Below are positions 24,612 through 32,805 of a DNA stretch of 64,000 bases, in pieces. Source of the stretch: Terriglobia bacterium (GTDB taxonomy: Bacteria; Acidobacteriota; Terriglobia; Terriglobales; Acidobacteriaceae); the NCBI GenBank assembly GCA_020072645.1, contig JAIQGK010000008.1, positions 124,001 through 188,000 of the forward strand. The letters are read 5' to 3'. Under the pieces are notes generated by a model that did no database searches, was not told the DNA's origin, and saw only the letters and a list, made by a program, of their open reading frames with translations. Position 1 is the first letter of the stretch. Every line of letters starts with the position of its first letter. Made by a program: the position numbers and the translations under genes.

Positions 24612-25637
24612 TCAATCGCCTGTCGCCACAGCCACATGTTCCATGTTGGCAATCACGGCGTCAGCGAATTCGCTGGTGCCTGCCATCCCGCCCACGTCGC
24701 GCGTGAGGTGAAGTTTTTCTTTATACGTCTTTTCCAGCGCCGCGTGGACTTTGTCCGCGGCCTCCACTTCTCCCATGTGACGCAGCATCAGCACGGCCGA
24801 CTGCAACACGGCCGTCGGATTAGCAATGTCTTTGCTGGCAATGTCCGGCGCCGAGCCATGCACGGCTTCAAAGATTGCGCACCTGGTGCCGATATTCGCT
24901 CCCGGAACCAGTCCCAACCCGCCGACAAAGGCCGCGCACAAATCGGAAATGATGTCGCCGTACAGGTTTTCCATCACCAGCACGTCATACTGGTATGGGT
25001 TCATCACCAGTTGCATGCAGGTATTGTCGATGATGTGCTCGCCGTACGTGATTTCCGGATACTCCTTGGCCACATCCCGGCAGCAGCGCAGGAACAATCC
25101 ATCACTCATCTTCATGATGTTGGCTTTGTGGATAGCATGGATGCGCTTGCGTTTTTCCCGCCGCGCATACTCGAAGGCAAACCGCGCGATCCGCGTGGAA
25201 GCCTTCTCCGTAATGATCTTTAGCGATTCCACTACGCCCGGCACCACTTCATGCTCGATTCCCGAATACTGGCCTTCTGTATTTTCACGGCAGATGGCCA
25301 GGTCAACGCTGGGATAGCGCGTAGGCAGAGATGGCAGGTTGCGGATAGGACGGAAGTTGGCGAACAGCTCAAACTGCTTGCGCAGCGCCACGTTGATGCT
25401 GGAAAAGCCGCCGCCGATCGGCGTGGTGACCGGCCCTTTCAGCCCCAGCCCGGTGCTCTCAATGGAATGTGTGAGCTCTTTGGGAATGTATTCGCCGAAC
25501 TTGGCGTATGCCTCGGCGCCCGCGGCAAACCGTTCCCATTGAATCTTTACCCCGGACGCATCCACAATGCGCACGGTCGCGTTCGTAACTTCAGGGCCGA
25601 TGCCATCTCCCGGAATCAGCGTGACTTTGTGTCCCAT
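24612..25637 (-). CDS. icd: NAD-dependent isocitrate dehydrogenase
   Basis: 341 residues, in the isocitrate/isopropylmalate dehydrogenase family. It oxidises isocitrate to 2-oxoglutarate in the TCA cycle. Motifs seen: LIPGDGIGPEV, the substrate loop GGGFSSINVALRKQFELFANFRP, CRENTEGQYSGIEHE (typical of the NAD-type isocitrate enzymes rather than isopropylmalate dehydrogenase), KANIMKMSDGLF, and the metal/cofactor region MENLYGDIISDLCA and HGSAPDIASKDIANP. The length is that of the shorter NAD-type enzymes. It starts six bases downstream of nrdR. Confidence 0.9.
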   Translation of the reverse strand: MGHKVTLIPGDGIGPEVTNATVRIVDASGVKIQWERFAAGAEAYAKFGEYIPKELTHSIESTGLGLKGPVTTPIGGGFSSINVALRKQFELFANFRPIRNLPSLPTRYPSVDLAICRENTEGQYSGIEHEVVPGVVESLKIITEKASTRIARFAFEYARREKRKRIHAIHKANIMKMSDGLFLRCCRDVAKEYPEITYGEHIIDNTCMQLVMNPYQYDVLVMENLYGDIISDLCAAFVGGLGLVPGANIGTRCAIFEAVHGSAPDIASKDIANPTAVLQSAVLMLRHMGEVEAADKVHAALEKTYKEKLHLTRDVGGMAGTSEFADAVIANMEHVAVATGD

Positions 25638-25643
25638 GATCTC

Positions 25644-26141
25644 CTATTTTGCGTTGCTTTTGGCCTTGACCGGTTTGGCTTTGTCTTCTTTGTTGTTGAG
25701 CAGCGACTCCAGCTCAGAGTGGAATTCGCCCACATCCTTAAAGTCGCGATAGACCGACGCGAAGCGTATGTAAGCAACTTTATCGATCTGCTTGAGGCTG
25801 TTCATGATCTGCTCGCCCAGTTCGCTGGCGGTGCGCTCACGCTCCGGTGAGTCGATCACATATTGCTCCACTTCATTCACAATCTGTTCCATTTTGCCCA
25901 TGGAGATAGGCCGTTTTTCACAGGCCCGCAGCAGTCCGGCCAGGATCTTCTGCCGCTCAAATTTCTCGCGGCGGCCATCTTTCTTCACTACCATGTAAGG
26001 GATTTCGTCGATGCGCTCGTAGGTGGTGAAGCGTTTTTCACACTTCAGGCATTCGCGGCGGCGGCGAATCGATTCGCCTTCTTTGCTCTCGCGCGAGTCC
26101 ACCACTTTGTCATTTTCGAACCCGCAAAACGGACATTTCAT
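25644..26141 (-). CDS. nrdR: Transcriptional repressor NrdR
   Basis: 165 residues. A zinc ribbon at the N-terminus (MKCPFCG, then ECLKCEKRF) is followed by an ATP-cone (KDGRREKFERQKILAGLLRACEKRP) and TASELGEQIMNSLKQIDKVAYIRFASVYRDF. NrdR represses ribonucleotide reductase genes according to ATP/dATP state. The last ~15 residues (KEDKAKPVKAKSNAK) form a basic tail. It lies upstream of the isocitrate dehydrogenase gene and is probably co-transcribed. No nrd genes are in the window. Confidence 0.95.
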   Translation of the reverse strand: MKCPFCGFENDKVVDSRESKEGESIRRRRECLKCEKRFTTYERIDEIPYMVVKKDGRREKFERQKILAGLLRACEKRPISMGKMEQIVNEVEQYVIDSPERERTASELGEQIMNSLKQIDKVAYIRFASVYRDFKDVGEFHSELESLLNNKEDKAKPVKAKSNAK

Positions 26142-26169
26142 CGTGTCTTAACCAGAACTCTCAATGGGG

Positions 26170-26417
26170 TGTGATGACTAAGATTGTAACAGGCAGAACG
26201 AGATCGGGAGATCTGGTGATCGGGACATCGGGTGATCCGTAGAGCAACACCTTACCACGCATGAACACGGATGACTCTGATCGGCAAAAATGACGCAAGG
26301 ATTGGATTTTTAATCTCGGCGATTTTTGGCAATCTTGGCAAGTCTGGCAATTGCCTGTCGCTGGTAAGGTTTGCTTTCCGATGACCCGATTTCCGGATTA
26401 CCGGATGCCCCGATTGC
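26170..26417. repeat. Intergenic repeats including dispersed repeat copies 3 and 4
   Basis: The segment contains runs of GATCGGG/GGTGATC-like words and copies of the dispersed repeat: an inverse copy at 26249-26275 (ACCTTACCACGCATGAACACGGATGA read in the plus direction) and CTGGTAAGGTTTGCTTT at 26360-26376. No coding frame is convincing. Confidence 0.5.
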
Positions 26418-27521
26418 CTAGTCTTGTTCCAGAAATTTCTCTTCTTCCTTGATGCTCGCCTCTTCCATCTGTGTGATCGACACATGCTCTGACCGCGCCA
26501 AAGAGAGTCCGACTGGGCTGACGGACATAAACGTCACCAGCCAGAGCATGATGCCGCAGCTGGTGGCCAGCTCAGGTGAAAGATTGAAAACCCCGCGGAG
26601 CATTCCTATCGTCGCCAGTTGTGAACCGCCGCCGACAACGGGAAGCTGTAAGACTCCACCCACAACGCTGGCCGCAGTGAGCAGGAAGACGCTGGAAAGC
26701 GTCATCTGCGACAGCCGGTGAATGGAATAAGCGTGCGTAACGGCAAGATAGGCAAAGCCAATAATCAGCCAAATCACAATAGATAACCCGGATAACTGAA
26801 AGAAAGATTTCATGTCCTTTACCGTGTTAAGCCCTTCGCCAAAAGCCAGTACGCGTTTGCCTATCGCATGGCCCAATTTGGGCGACATTCGCCCGAACAG
26901 CCGCACAAAGACACTTGCGGCGGTAGCGGGATTTTTCCTTACACGGAATGCCACAAGGGCCACAAAGCACACTCCAGCCAGCAATGCCAAGGCAAACATT
27001 TCAAAGTACGTGAAGGATGAAATCTCATGGCCCAGCAGATGCCGGCGCGCGGAATTGGCAAATCCAGGAAGCCGGCTGAGAGTGTCCCTTGACCACAGGA
27101 TATTGATGGCCATGATCAGGGCGAAAGCGCCCATATCGAAAATGCGTTCCACGGTCCACACCGCCAGTTGAGACGCCATGCTCAAATTCACTTTGCGTGA
27201 GATCAGGTAGGGACGGATAAATTCTCCTGGTCTTCCCAGCAGCGCCAGCCCGGCAAAGCCGATCATGGTGGGCGCCACTAAATCAGACGTCTTGGCCTCA
27301 GGACACACCGGACGCAGCATAATCTTCCAGCGCATGGCGCGCAGAATATAGTCGGCATAGACAAGCGCCACGCCGGCCACCAGATAAAACTTATTCGTGT
27401 TGTGGGTCGCCACCCAGAAGCGGTGCCAGTCAAATTTCTTCCAGGCCCTCACCTGTAGATAGACCAGACCGGCCAGCACAACCAGCACCAGCGCGCTGAT
27501 TAGAAATCTTTTTTTACTCAT
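26418..27521 (-). CDS. Lysylphosphatidylglycerol synthase TM-region family protein
   Basis: 367 residues with about eight hydrophobic helices and the features of the LPG_synthase_TM (UPF0104) family: VYADYILRAMRWKIML near the N-terminus, GFAGLALLGRPGEFIRPYLI and VGGVLQLPVVGGGSQLATIGML. Members of the family are flippase-like membrane proteins; without the C-terminal synthase domain, lipid aminoacylation itself is not expected. It stands alone on the minus strand, with a terminator-like hairpin between it and the transglycosylase gene. Confidence 0.83.
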   Translation of the reverse strand: MSKKRFLISALVLVVLAGLVYLQVRAWKKFDWHRFWVATHNTNKFYLVAGVALVYADYILRAMRWKIMLRPVCPEAKTSDLVAPTMIGFAGLALLGRPGEFIRPYLISRKVNLSMASQLAVWTVERIFDMGAFALIMAINILWSRDTLSRLPGFANSARRHLLGHEISSFTYFEMFALALLAGVCFVALVAFRVRKNPATAASVFVRLFGRMSPKLGHAIGKRVLAFGEGLNTVKDMKSFFQLSGLSIVIWLIIGFAYLAVTHAYSIHRLSQMTLSSVFLLTAASVVGGVLQLPVVGGGSQLATIGMLRGVFNLSPELATSCGIMLWLVTFMSVSPVGLSLARSEHVSITQMEEASIKEEEKFLEQD

Positions 27522-27551
27522 GTATTTACGTCGGGCTTAATGATCATACAA

Positions 27552-27579
27552 AAAAGCGCCCTGCGGGCAGGACGCTTTT
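27552..27579 (-). terminator. Terminator of the lytic transglycosylase gene
   Basis: AAAAGCG/CGCTTTT with an inner CCTG/CAGG stem and one mismatch; T-rich on the minus strand, 22 bases after the stop codon at 27601. Confidence 0.75.
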
Positions 27580-27600
27580 ACAGCTCTATCTCTTTGATGC

Positions 27601-28488
27601 TTATGCCGGATTTGTGGATTTGGCCACGCTGGCCTGCTGCGATCCTGGCTTCTTGACAGCCCTGGGACTCGCGGATTTGCCGGAATTCGATACCTTCACT
27701 ACGCCAGCCGCTTTCATCTGGGCGCGTTTTTTGGCATTGAAGTCGCGAACAATTTTGTTGATGTAGTCGCGCGTTTCGCGATATGGAGGTACACCGTTGT
27801 ATTGCTTTACCCGATGCGCTCCGGCGTTGTAGGCAGCCAGCGCCTTAATAGGATCGTTGTGATAGCGGTCCAGCAGCGCGCTCAGGTGGGCAGCGCCTGC
27901 TTCCACATTGGCCCGCGGGTCAAACGGATCAGACAATCCGAGTTGTGCGGCGGTAGATGGCATGAGCTGCATCAACCCCAGAGCGCCTTTTCTCGATACC
28001 GCGTGGGTCTTGAAATTGCTTTCCGCCTTGATCACGCTGCTCACAAAATCAGGGTCGAGCCGATTCTTGGTGCTGGCTTCGCGCACCACCTGGTCCAGGT
28101 CAAGAACTAATCTGGGCGGAGGCGTCATTTTGCTCATCGACACTGGCTGCAAGACTAGTGGCGTTGGCAAAGGCATATTGACTACTGGCTTGGCAGAAGC
28201 GGTCTTGATCGTGGCTACGCTCTCCGCTGATATTGATGGGGCGGGGGCCGCAGCGGCCGACGGTTCCGGAAGGACAGGAGTTTCATCCTCTTCAAACGAC
28301 GTAATCTGATCGTTGGCAATGTCTAGGTATCCGGTGGCCGTAAAAAGACGGGTGGAGTTGGCGCTTTGCTCTTTGTGGTCAAAATGGATGGAAAATCCGT
28401 TCCGCAGATTGGCGATCTGGCCCGCCCGGGCGGACATTTGAGCCACTATCAGGAGCACTGTAACTGTTAATAATCTTGAAAATCTCAT
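27601..28488 (-). CDS. Lytic transglycosylase (SLT family)
   Basis: 295 residues with an N-terminal signal peptide (LLTVTVLLIVAQMSARA). A linker rich in Ala/Pro precedes the SLT domain (~130-255): LDPDFVSSVIKAESNFK with the catalytic Glu156, then VSRKGALGLMQLMPSTAAQLG, NVEAGAAHLSALLDRYHND and ALAAYNAGAHRVKQYNGVPPYRET. The enzyme cleaves peptidoglycan glycan strands to 1,6-anhydro products in the periplasm. The C-terminal ~45 residues are Lys/Ser/Pro-rich and may be a cell-wall contact region. It is independent of its neighbours. Confidence 0.9.
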   Translation of the reverse strand: MRFSRLLTVTVLLIVAQMSARAGQIANLRNGFSIHFDHKEQSANSTRLFTATGYLDIANDQITSFEEDETPVLPEPSAAAAPAPSISAESVATIKTASAKPVVNMPLPTPLVLQPVSMSKMTPPPRLVLDLDQVVREASTKNRLDPDFVSSVIKAESNFKTHAVSRKGALGLMQLMPSTAAQLGLSDPFDPRANVEAGAAHLSALLDRYHNDPIKALAAYNAGAHRVKQYNGVPPYRETRDYINKIVRDFNAKKRAQMKAAGVVKVSNSGKSASPRAVKKPGSQQASVAKSTNPA

Positions 28489-28518
28489 GTTAACCGCAAG
28501 ATGTCTATTGTCGCCTAA

Positions 28519-29385
28519 TTAGCTGCTGAAAGCCAGCCCCAAAATCTCTTCTACGGCCTGGGCCACGCCGCTTTCCTCGTTGCTGCCGGTCACCTTCCAG
28601 CCGTTCTGCTTCAGTTCATTGGATGCATTTCCCATCACAACCGCAACTCCTGCAAATTCAAGCATTTCCAGATCATTATGGTTGTCGCCAATGGCCATAA
28701 TCTGCTCTCTGCTGATCCCGCGCTCCTCAGCCCACCGCTTTAAAGCGTGACCCTTGGAGCATTCCCGGTTCAGGATATCCAGAATGCAGAGATTGCGATG
28801 GTCATATTGAGTCTTCAGGACGGTGATCTGATTCAGGAAATCAGCCTGGCTCAGCTTTTGCTGCAGCTTCTCCATCACCAAGACCCGGCCGCAATACATG
28901 GCCTGCAAAGGATCCTCCGTCAGGGCATCTTCCAGCGGCGATACAAACTTGATATAAGGCCGATTTACCTGCAGCCAGCGCGAAACGGTGTTATTCAGCT
29001 CGTCGGCGCTTTCCAAAACCAATGAATCGTTGCCGGGCACGTTGGCGGGGCGATCAAACGTCAGCACTGCGTGCCCGCGAAATTCGTCCATATATTGAAT
29101 GAGTTCCCTGGCGGTTCTTGCGGGCAGACGATCGGTAAAAAACGTCTCATTGCTGCTGGAACGGATCAAGGCGCCATTGGAGCTGATCAGCCATATAGGG
29201 AAACCGAGCTCCTTAGCGATTGGCAGGGCGTAGTCATGGCGGCGTCCGGTGGCCAGAATGATCTCTATACCGGCTTCATGCGCCGCGCGCAAGGCGACTA
29301 TATTGCGCGAAGGCACTTGGAAATTCGGATCGGTTAACGTGCCGTCAATATCCAGGGCCAGCAGACGGATGGAAGTAGTTACCAT
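28519..29385 (-). CDS. HAD-superfamily Cof-type phosphatase
   Basis: 288 residues. The HAD motif I DIDGTLTD (nucleophile Asp11, acid/base Asp13), motif II in ILATGR, motif III Lys in CSKGHALKRW and motif IV GDNHNDLEM are all present, with the C2 cap between them (Cof/YidA type). Such enzymes are cytoplasmic phosphatases of sugar phosphates or nucleotides; the substrate cannot be assigned from sequence. The start codon is only ~200 bases from the small zinc-ribbon gene, on the same strand, and co-transcription is possible. Confidence 0.88.
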   Translation of the reverse strand: MVTTSIRLLALDIDGTLTDPNFQVPSRNIVALRAAHEAGIEIILATGRRHDYALPIAKELGFPIWLISSNGALIRSSSNETFFTDRLPARTARELIQYMDEFRGHAVLTFDRPANVPGNDSLVLESADELNNTVSRWLQVNRPYIKFVSPLEDALTEDPLQAMYCGRVLVMEKLQQKLSQADFLNQITVLKTQYDHRNLCILDILNRECSKGHALKRWAEERGISREQIMAIGDNHNDLEMLEFAGVAVVMGNASNELKQNGWKVTGSNEESGVAQAVEEILGLAFSS

Positions 29386-29447
29386 GAATCATTCTACTCG
29401 ACATGCCACTTGATTTTAGGTCAGCGGCAATTCCGAACCGGATAGGA

Positions 29448-29582
29448 TTATTCAGTTTTGGGAGGCGGAGGTTGCGGAATCTCGCCCTTGCCGTCACAAG
29501 CATTGCACCGCATCCCGTCCTTTAGCCCGGAGCCTTGACAGACGGGGCAAATCCGCGTTTTGCTCTTTGCAGAAGTTGTCAT
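29448..29582 (-). CDS. Small double zinc-ribbon protein (44 residues)
   Basis: A 44-residue frame starting MTTSAKSKTR with two CxxCxGxG-type knuckles: CPVCQGSG and CNACDGKG, as in the DnaJ zinc centre, followed by a proline-rich tail (PQPPPPKTE). The four-cysteine spacing is too regular to be chance. The ATG at 29582 has no strong Shine-Dalgarno sequence. I do not know the function; such mini-proteins occur as stand-alone zinc ribbons. It sits upstream of the HAD phosphatase gene. Confidence 0.65.
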   Translation of the reverse strand: MTTSAKSKTRICPVCQGSGLKDGMRCNACDGKGEIPQPPPPKTE

Positions 29583-29651
29583 GAGTGATAAACCGATCAT
29601 ACGCCCTATTGCGGGCCTATGCGGGTATAAAGAACATTTTGCTGCGCGGAA

Positions 29652-29840
29652 TATAATGATGGATTTTTGCAGCCCGTAAGAAAGCCTCAGTCAAAGAATG
29701 GACGCGGCTAAGCGGGCTGGGGTCAGCGCATCGTCAATATTGAGGGCCAAGAGTCACGCCCCTTAATTGGAGACAGGTTGCGACCGGCGCAATGACGAAT
29801 GGCGCGCAAATGTCCCCGGAAGGCCGGGGACATTTGCTTG
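29652..29840 (+). ncRNA. Candidate structured RNA with promoter-like TATAAT and 3' hairpin
   Basis: TATAAT at 29652-29657 precedes ~175 bases with repeated inverted pairings: AGCCCG (29671-29676) with CGGGCT (29713-29718); GGGG (29719-29722) with CCCC (29759-29762); TCAATATTGA palindrome (29734-29743); GCGCA-TCGTCA (29726-29736) with TGACG-AAT-GGCGC (29793-29805). It ends in a perfect 14-bp hairpin (29806-29837). No frame codes for a convincing protein. These pairings are not all compatible with one structure, so it is a candidate only; I do not recognise an RNA family. Confidence 0.35.
29806..29837. terminator. Strong hairpin, probable terminator
   Basis: Perfect 14-bp stem GCAAATGTCCCCGG/CCGGGGACATTTGC with loop AAGG, 50 bases after the minus-strand VCBS gene stop and at the end of the structured segment on the plus strand. 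The T-run is weak in both directions. Confidence 0.6.
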
Positions 29841-29886
29841 TTTCCACTGCAGAGTCCTTGATCTTTCTCTAGAGCGCTTTCACTTG

Positions 29887-30930
29887 TTAGTGTATTGCAC
29901 GACGGACCAAGACTCCCGAACTATTGACCGCAATGGCATCCGCTCTCCCATCGTGGTCGACATCCGCAAAGAACGTCCCTACTGAACCGAAATAAGGGTC
30001 GGTAGTCCAGAATTCGTTCGGTCCAAAGCTCATACCGTTAGAACGGCGCACAACTATATTGTCACTGTTGACAGCAATAGCATCCGCCATACCGTCGCCA
30101 TCTACATCAGCGAAAAAAGTACCAATCGAACCAAAAAACGGGTCTGTAGTAAATGATTCATTCAGGGAAAATCTTGTGCCGGTAGAACGGCGTACGACCA
30201 CAGTCCCATCAGTGCCATCATTGACTACGATGGCATCCGCCTTGCCATCTCCATCCACATCCGCAAAAAATGTACCGCGCGAACCGAAATATGGGTTAGT
30301 GGTCCAGAATTCGTTCGGTCCAAAGCTCGAGCCGGTAGAACGGCGCACGACCACAGTCCCATCAGTACCATCATTGACTACGATGGCATCCGCCTTGCCA
30401 TCTCCATCCACGTCCGCAAAAAATGTACCGCGCGAACCGAAAAATGGGTTAGTGGTCCAGAATTCGTTCGGTCCAAAGCTCGTGCCGTTAGAACGTCGCA
30501 CCACCACATTATCATCATTGACTACGATGGCATCCGCCTTGCCATCTCCGTCCACGTCTGCAAAGAATGTTCCGTGAGAACCGAAATATGGGTTAGTGGT
30601 CCACGCTTCAGCCGTATTGAAGTGTGTTGCAAGGACTGGCGGCGGCTGGCAGCCGTTAACGCAGTCAGCCAGGTTCCCTGAACAGATAGTATCCTGTATG
30701 GCAGACTGGAGATCGCAAACGTCGTCAAAATTGCCCTCTCCCAGGCATAGTTCGCGGTTTATTTCACTGGAACCGAAGCACGCAGCCGCTTGCTTGGTGC
30801 AACTGCTGAGGCAAGATTGCGCCCACGCGATATTGGTAAGCAAAGTCATTGATACAACAAAGAAAAAAGCTCGAAATGCATTATACACAGTGCGCTCCAC
30901 CTTTTTTTGGGAAGTCTTAAAACCAAACAC
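29887..30930 (-). CDS. Secreted FG-GAP/VCBS-type repeat protein with Cys-rich head
   Basis: 347 residues. An N-terminal signal-like hydrophobic segment (FFFVVSMTLLTNIAWA) is followed by a Cys-rich region (SCLSSCTKQAAACFG, CLGEGNFDDVCDL, CSGNLADCVNGCQPPP) and then five tandem repeats of about 47-51 residues. Each repeat contains GTFFADVDGDGKADAI, a calcium-binding DxDGDGxxD loop as in FG-GAP/VCBS repeats, and TVVVRRS. The repeats fold into a beta-propeller in this class. The DNA repeats are almost identical (offset 153 bases between the two middle units), which suggests recent expansion. Role unknown. Confidence 0.8.
   Translation of the reverse strand: MFGFKTSQKKVERTVYNAFRAFFFVVSMTLLTNIAWAQSCLSSCTKQAAACFGSSEINRELCLGEGNFDDVCDLQSAIQDTICSGNLADCVNGCQPPPVLATHFNTAEAWTTNPYFGSHGTFFADVDGDGKADAIVVNDDNVVVRRSNGTSFGPNEFWTTNPFFGSRGTFFADVDGDGKADAIVVNDGTDGTVVVRRSTGSSFGPNEFWTTNPYFGSRGTFFADVDGDGKADAIVVNDGTDGTVVVRRSTGTRFSLNESFTTDPFFGSIGTFFADVDGDGMADAIAVNSDNIVVRRSNGMSFGPNEFWTTDPYFGSVGTFFADVDHDGRADAIAVNSSGVLVRRAIH
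29890..30610 (-). repeat. Five tandem repeats within the VCBS gene
   Basis: Units of about 141-153 bases; the third and fourth units are nearly identical over their whole length. All units keep the reading frame. Confidence 0.8.
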
Positions 30931-31323
30931 TTTTCTAGCGTTGTATGACCGATAGTCAGCGATAGCAAACGTCTAGTTAAAGATGGCTGTTTATAGGTTA
31001 TTCATTTGTATATTATCAAGAATTAAATGTCATATGTACCTTAGGTGGTAATACTTGAGAAGTACATGTTTCTAGTTTGCGGCAACCGTCAGGAGTGTTT
31101 ATTTCTTTGTTTGAAGTAGATTTTATTGGTTGGTCACGTTCTGCGATAACAACGCTGAAGCAAAACAGCTACAGTCAACGGCTAATGTCAAACAAAAAGG
31201 GGCCGATTAGATTTTGGGAAACAGGGCTATTTGTTTGTAGTATAAAAAACAATTTCCATTGGGCAATGTCAGGCCAATTCGGATCAGTTCTGCTCCTTTG
31301 CGCTTTTGTGATACTTGTTGAAG
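30931..31323. other. AT-rich intergenic region
   Basis: About 390 bases markedly richer in A and T than the flanking genes. I see no convincing gene: the open frames here lack a ribosome binding site and have no recognisable domain. Confidence 0.5.
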
Positions 31324-32706
31324 ATGGATGAAATCAACCGTCTGGTTTCTGATCCGCACGTGACACTCGGTCGCGCCGGCGCTCCCGATCCCGACGGCAA
31401 ATGCGTTGTCTACTGGATGCAGCGGGCGCAGCGGGCGCTCGATAATCCTGCTCTAGAGGTCGCAGTGCAGGCCGCAAATACGCTGGGCAAACCATGCGTT
31501 GTCTTTTTTGCTCCGGTGCCGTTTTATCCTCACGCCAATCTGCGGCATTATTGTTTTCTCAATCAGGGAATCCTAGCGATTGCCGAAGGACTGAAAAAGC
31601 GTGGGATTGGTTTCGTACTCCGCCGCTATCCCGATCATCATCTGCTGGAATTTTGTGCCGAGGTTCGTCCGGCTCTGGTAGTGGGAGACGAGAATCCTAT
31701 GCGCGAACCAGAACATTGGCGCGCAAAAGTGATCGAATATCTGCGTGTTCCGTTCTGGACCGTAGATGCCGATGTGATTGTTCCCTCAAAGCTGCTGATG
31801 AAAGAGCAGTATGGCGCTTACACGGCTCGTCCGGTCATCCGGCGGCTGTTGCCGGAGTTTTTGCAGCCGGTAGGGAACACACGCGCTAAAGTCGCCTGGA
31901 TACCGCCGCGCCGGTTGAAATCGCTTAAGCCGGATATAGACATCACTGAGGGATGGAAGCTGGATCGTTCAGTCCAGCCGGTAAGCGGCATTGTTGGAGG
32001 GACAGATCAGGCGCTCAAGCGGCTCAAGAGATTCATCAAGAATGACCTGACAAATTATCCGGTTGATCGCAACAAGCCGGAGCGCGATGGCACCAGCCGT
32101 CTTTCCGCCTATCTCCATTTTGGACACATTGGCCCGCACACGATTGCGCTGGCGGTCCAGAAAGCTAACGCGCCCAGGGCGGCAAAAGAAGCCTATCTGG
32201 AACAGCTGATTGTCCGCCGCGAACTGGCGATTAACTTTGTGCGATTCAACCTGGACTACGACAATTTTGAATCCGGCACGGCATGGGCGCATAAGAGCTT
32301 GGCGGAGCATGCGGGCGATCCGCGCAAAATCTATAGCGAGCGCCAACTGGAAGATGCGCAGACGCATGATCCGCTTTGGAACGCGGCACAGATGCAGATG
32401 GTAAAGACCGGCTTCATGCACAACTATATGCGCATGTACTGGGCCAAGAAAATTCTCGAGTGGAGCAAGACTCCAGCGCAAGCCTTCCAGATGGCGGTCT
32501 ACCTGAACGACAAATATGAGCTTGACGGGCGCGATCCTAACGGCTACGCAGGAATCGCGTGGGCGATTGTCGGCAAGCATGATCGCCCGTGGTTTGAACG
32601 TCCAATCTTTGGCAAGATCCGCTACATGTCCTTCAACAGCACTTCAAAGAAGTTCGACAGCACGAGCTACATCCGGCAAGTCGAAGCAATTAGTCCACAA
32701 AGATGA
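31324..32706 (+). CDS. phrB: Deoxyribodipyrimidine photolyase, class II-like
   Basis: 460 residues from the ATG at 31324. The N-terminal photolyase domain (CVVYWMQRAQRALDNPALEVAVQAA) is followed by a helical FAD-binding domain. The C-terminal region carries class II features: LIVRRELAINFVRFN, ANLDDAQ-like region EDAQTHDPLWNAAQMQMV, MHNYMRMYWAKKILEW, LNDKYELDGRDPNGYAGIAWAI and GKHDRPWFERPIFGKIRYM. The enzyme repairs cyclobutane pyrimidine dimers with blue light. Flavin and the Trp electron-transfer chain are expected. It lies on the plus strand after an AT-rich gap, with no helper gene for a chromophore beside it. Confidence 0.9.
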   Translation: MDEINRLVSDPHVTLGRAGAPDPDGKCVVYWMQRAQRALDNPALEVAVQAANTLGKPCVVFFAPVPFYPHANLRHYCFLNQGILAIAEGLKKRGIGFVLRRYPDHHLLEFCAEVRPALVVGDENPMREPEHWRAKVIEYLRVPFWTVDADVIVPSKLLMKEQYGAYTARPVIRRLLPEFLQPVGNTRAKVAWIPPRRLKSLKPDIDITEGWKLDRSVQPVSGIVGGTDQALKRLKRFIKNDLTNYPVDRNKPERDGTSRLSAYLHFGHIGPHTIALAVQKANAPRAAKEAYLEQLIVRRELAINFVRFNLDYDNFESGTAWAHKSLAEHAGDPRKIYSERQLEDAQTHDPLWNAAQMQMVKTGFMHNYMRMYWAKKILEWSKTPAQAFQMAVYLNDKYELDGRDPNGYAGIAWAIVGKHDRPWFERPIFGKIRYMSFNSTSKKFDSTSYIRQVEAISPQR

Positions 32707-32805
32707 ACCTTACGCAACAGCGCGGCGGAAAAAGGGAAGCGCCGTCTATGGTCCCGTTGTACAATGTTGCGGCTTTCCCCACAAATAAATTGAAGAGGGA
32801 CGTGT

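Noticed and set aside
29890-30610. Regular repeats that might look like a CRISPR array
   Set aside because: The units are 141-153 bases, keep a reading frame and have no short repeat/spacer pattern; they encode a VCBS protein.
31077-31331. 84-codon plus-strand frame in the AT-rich gap
   Set aside because: No known domain, runs into the photolyase start, no ribosome binding site.
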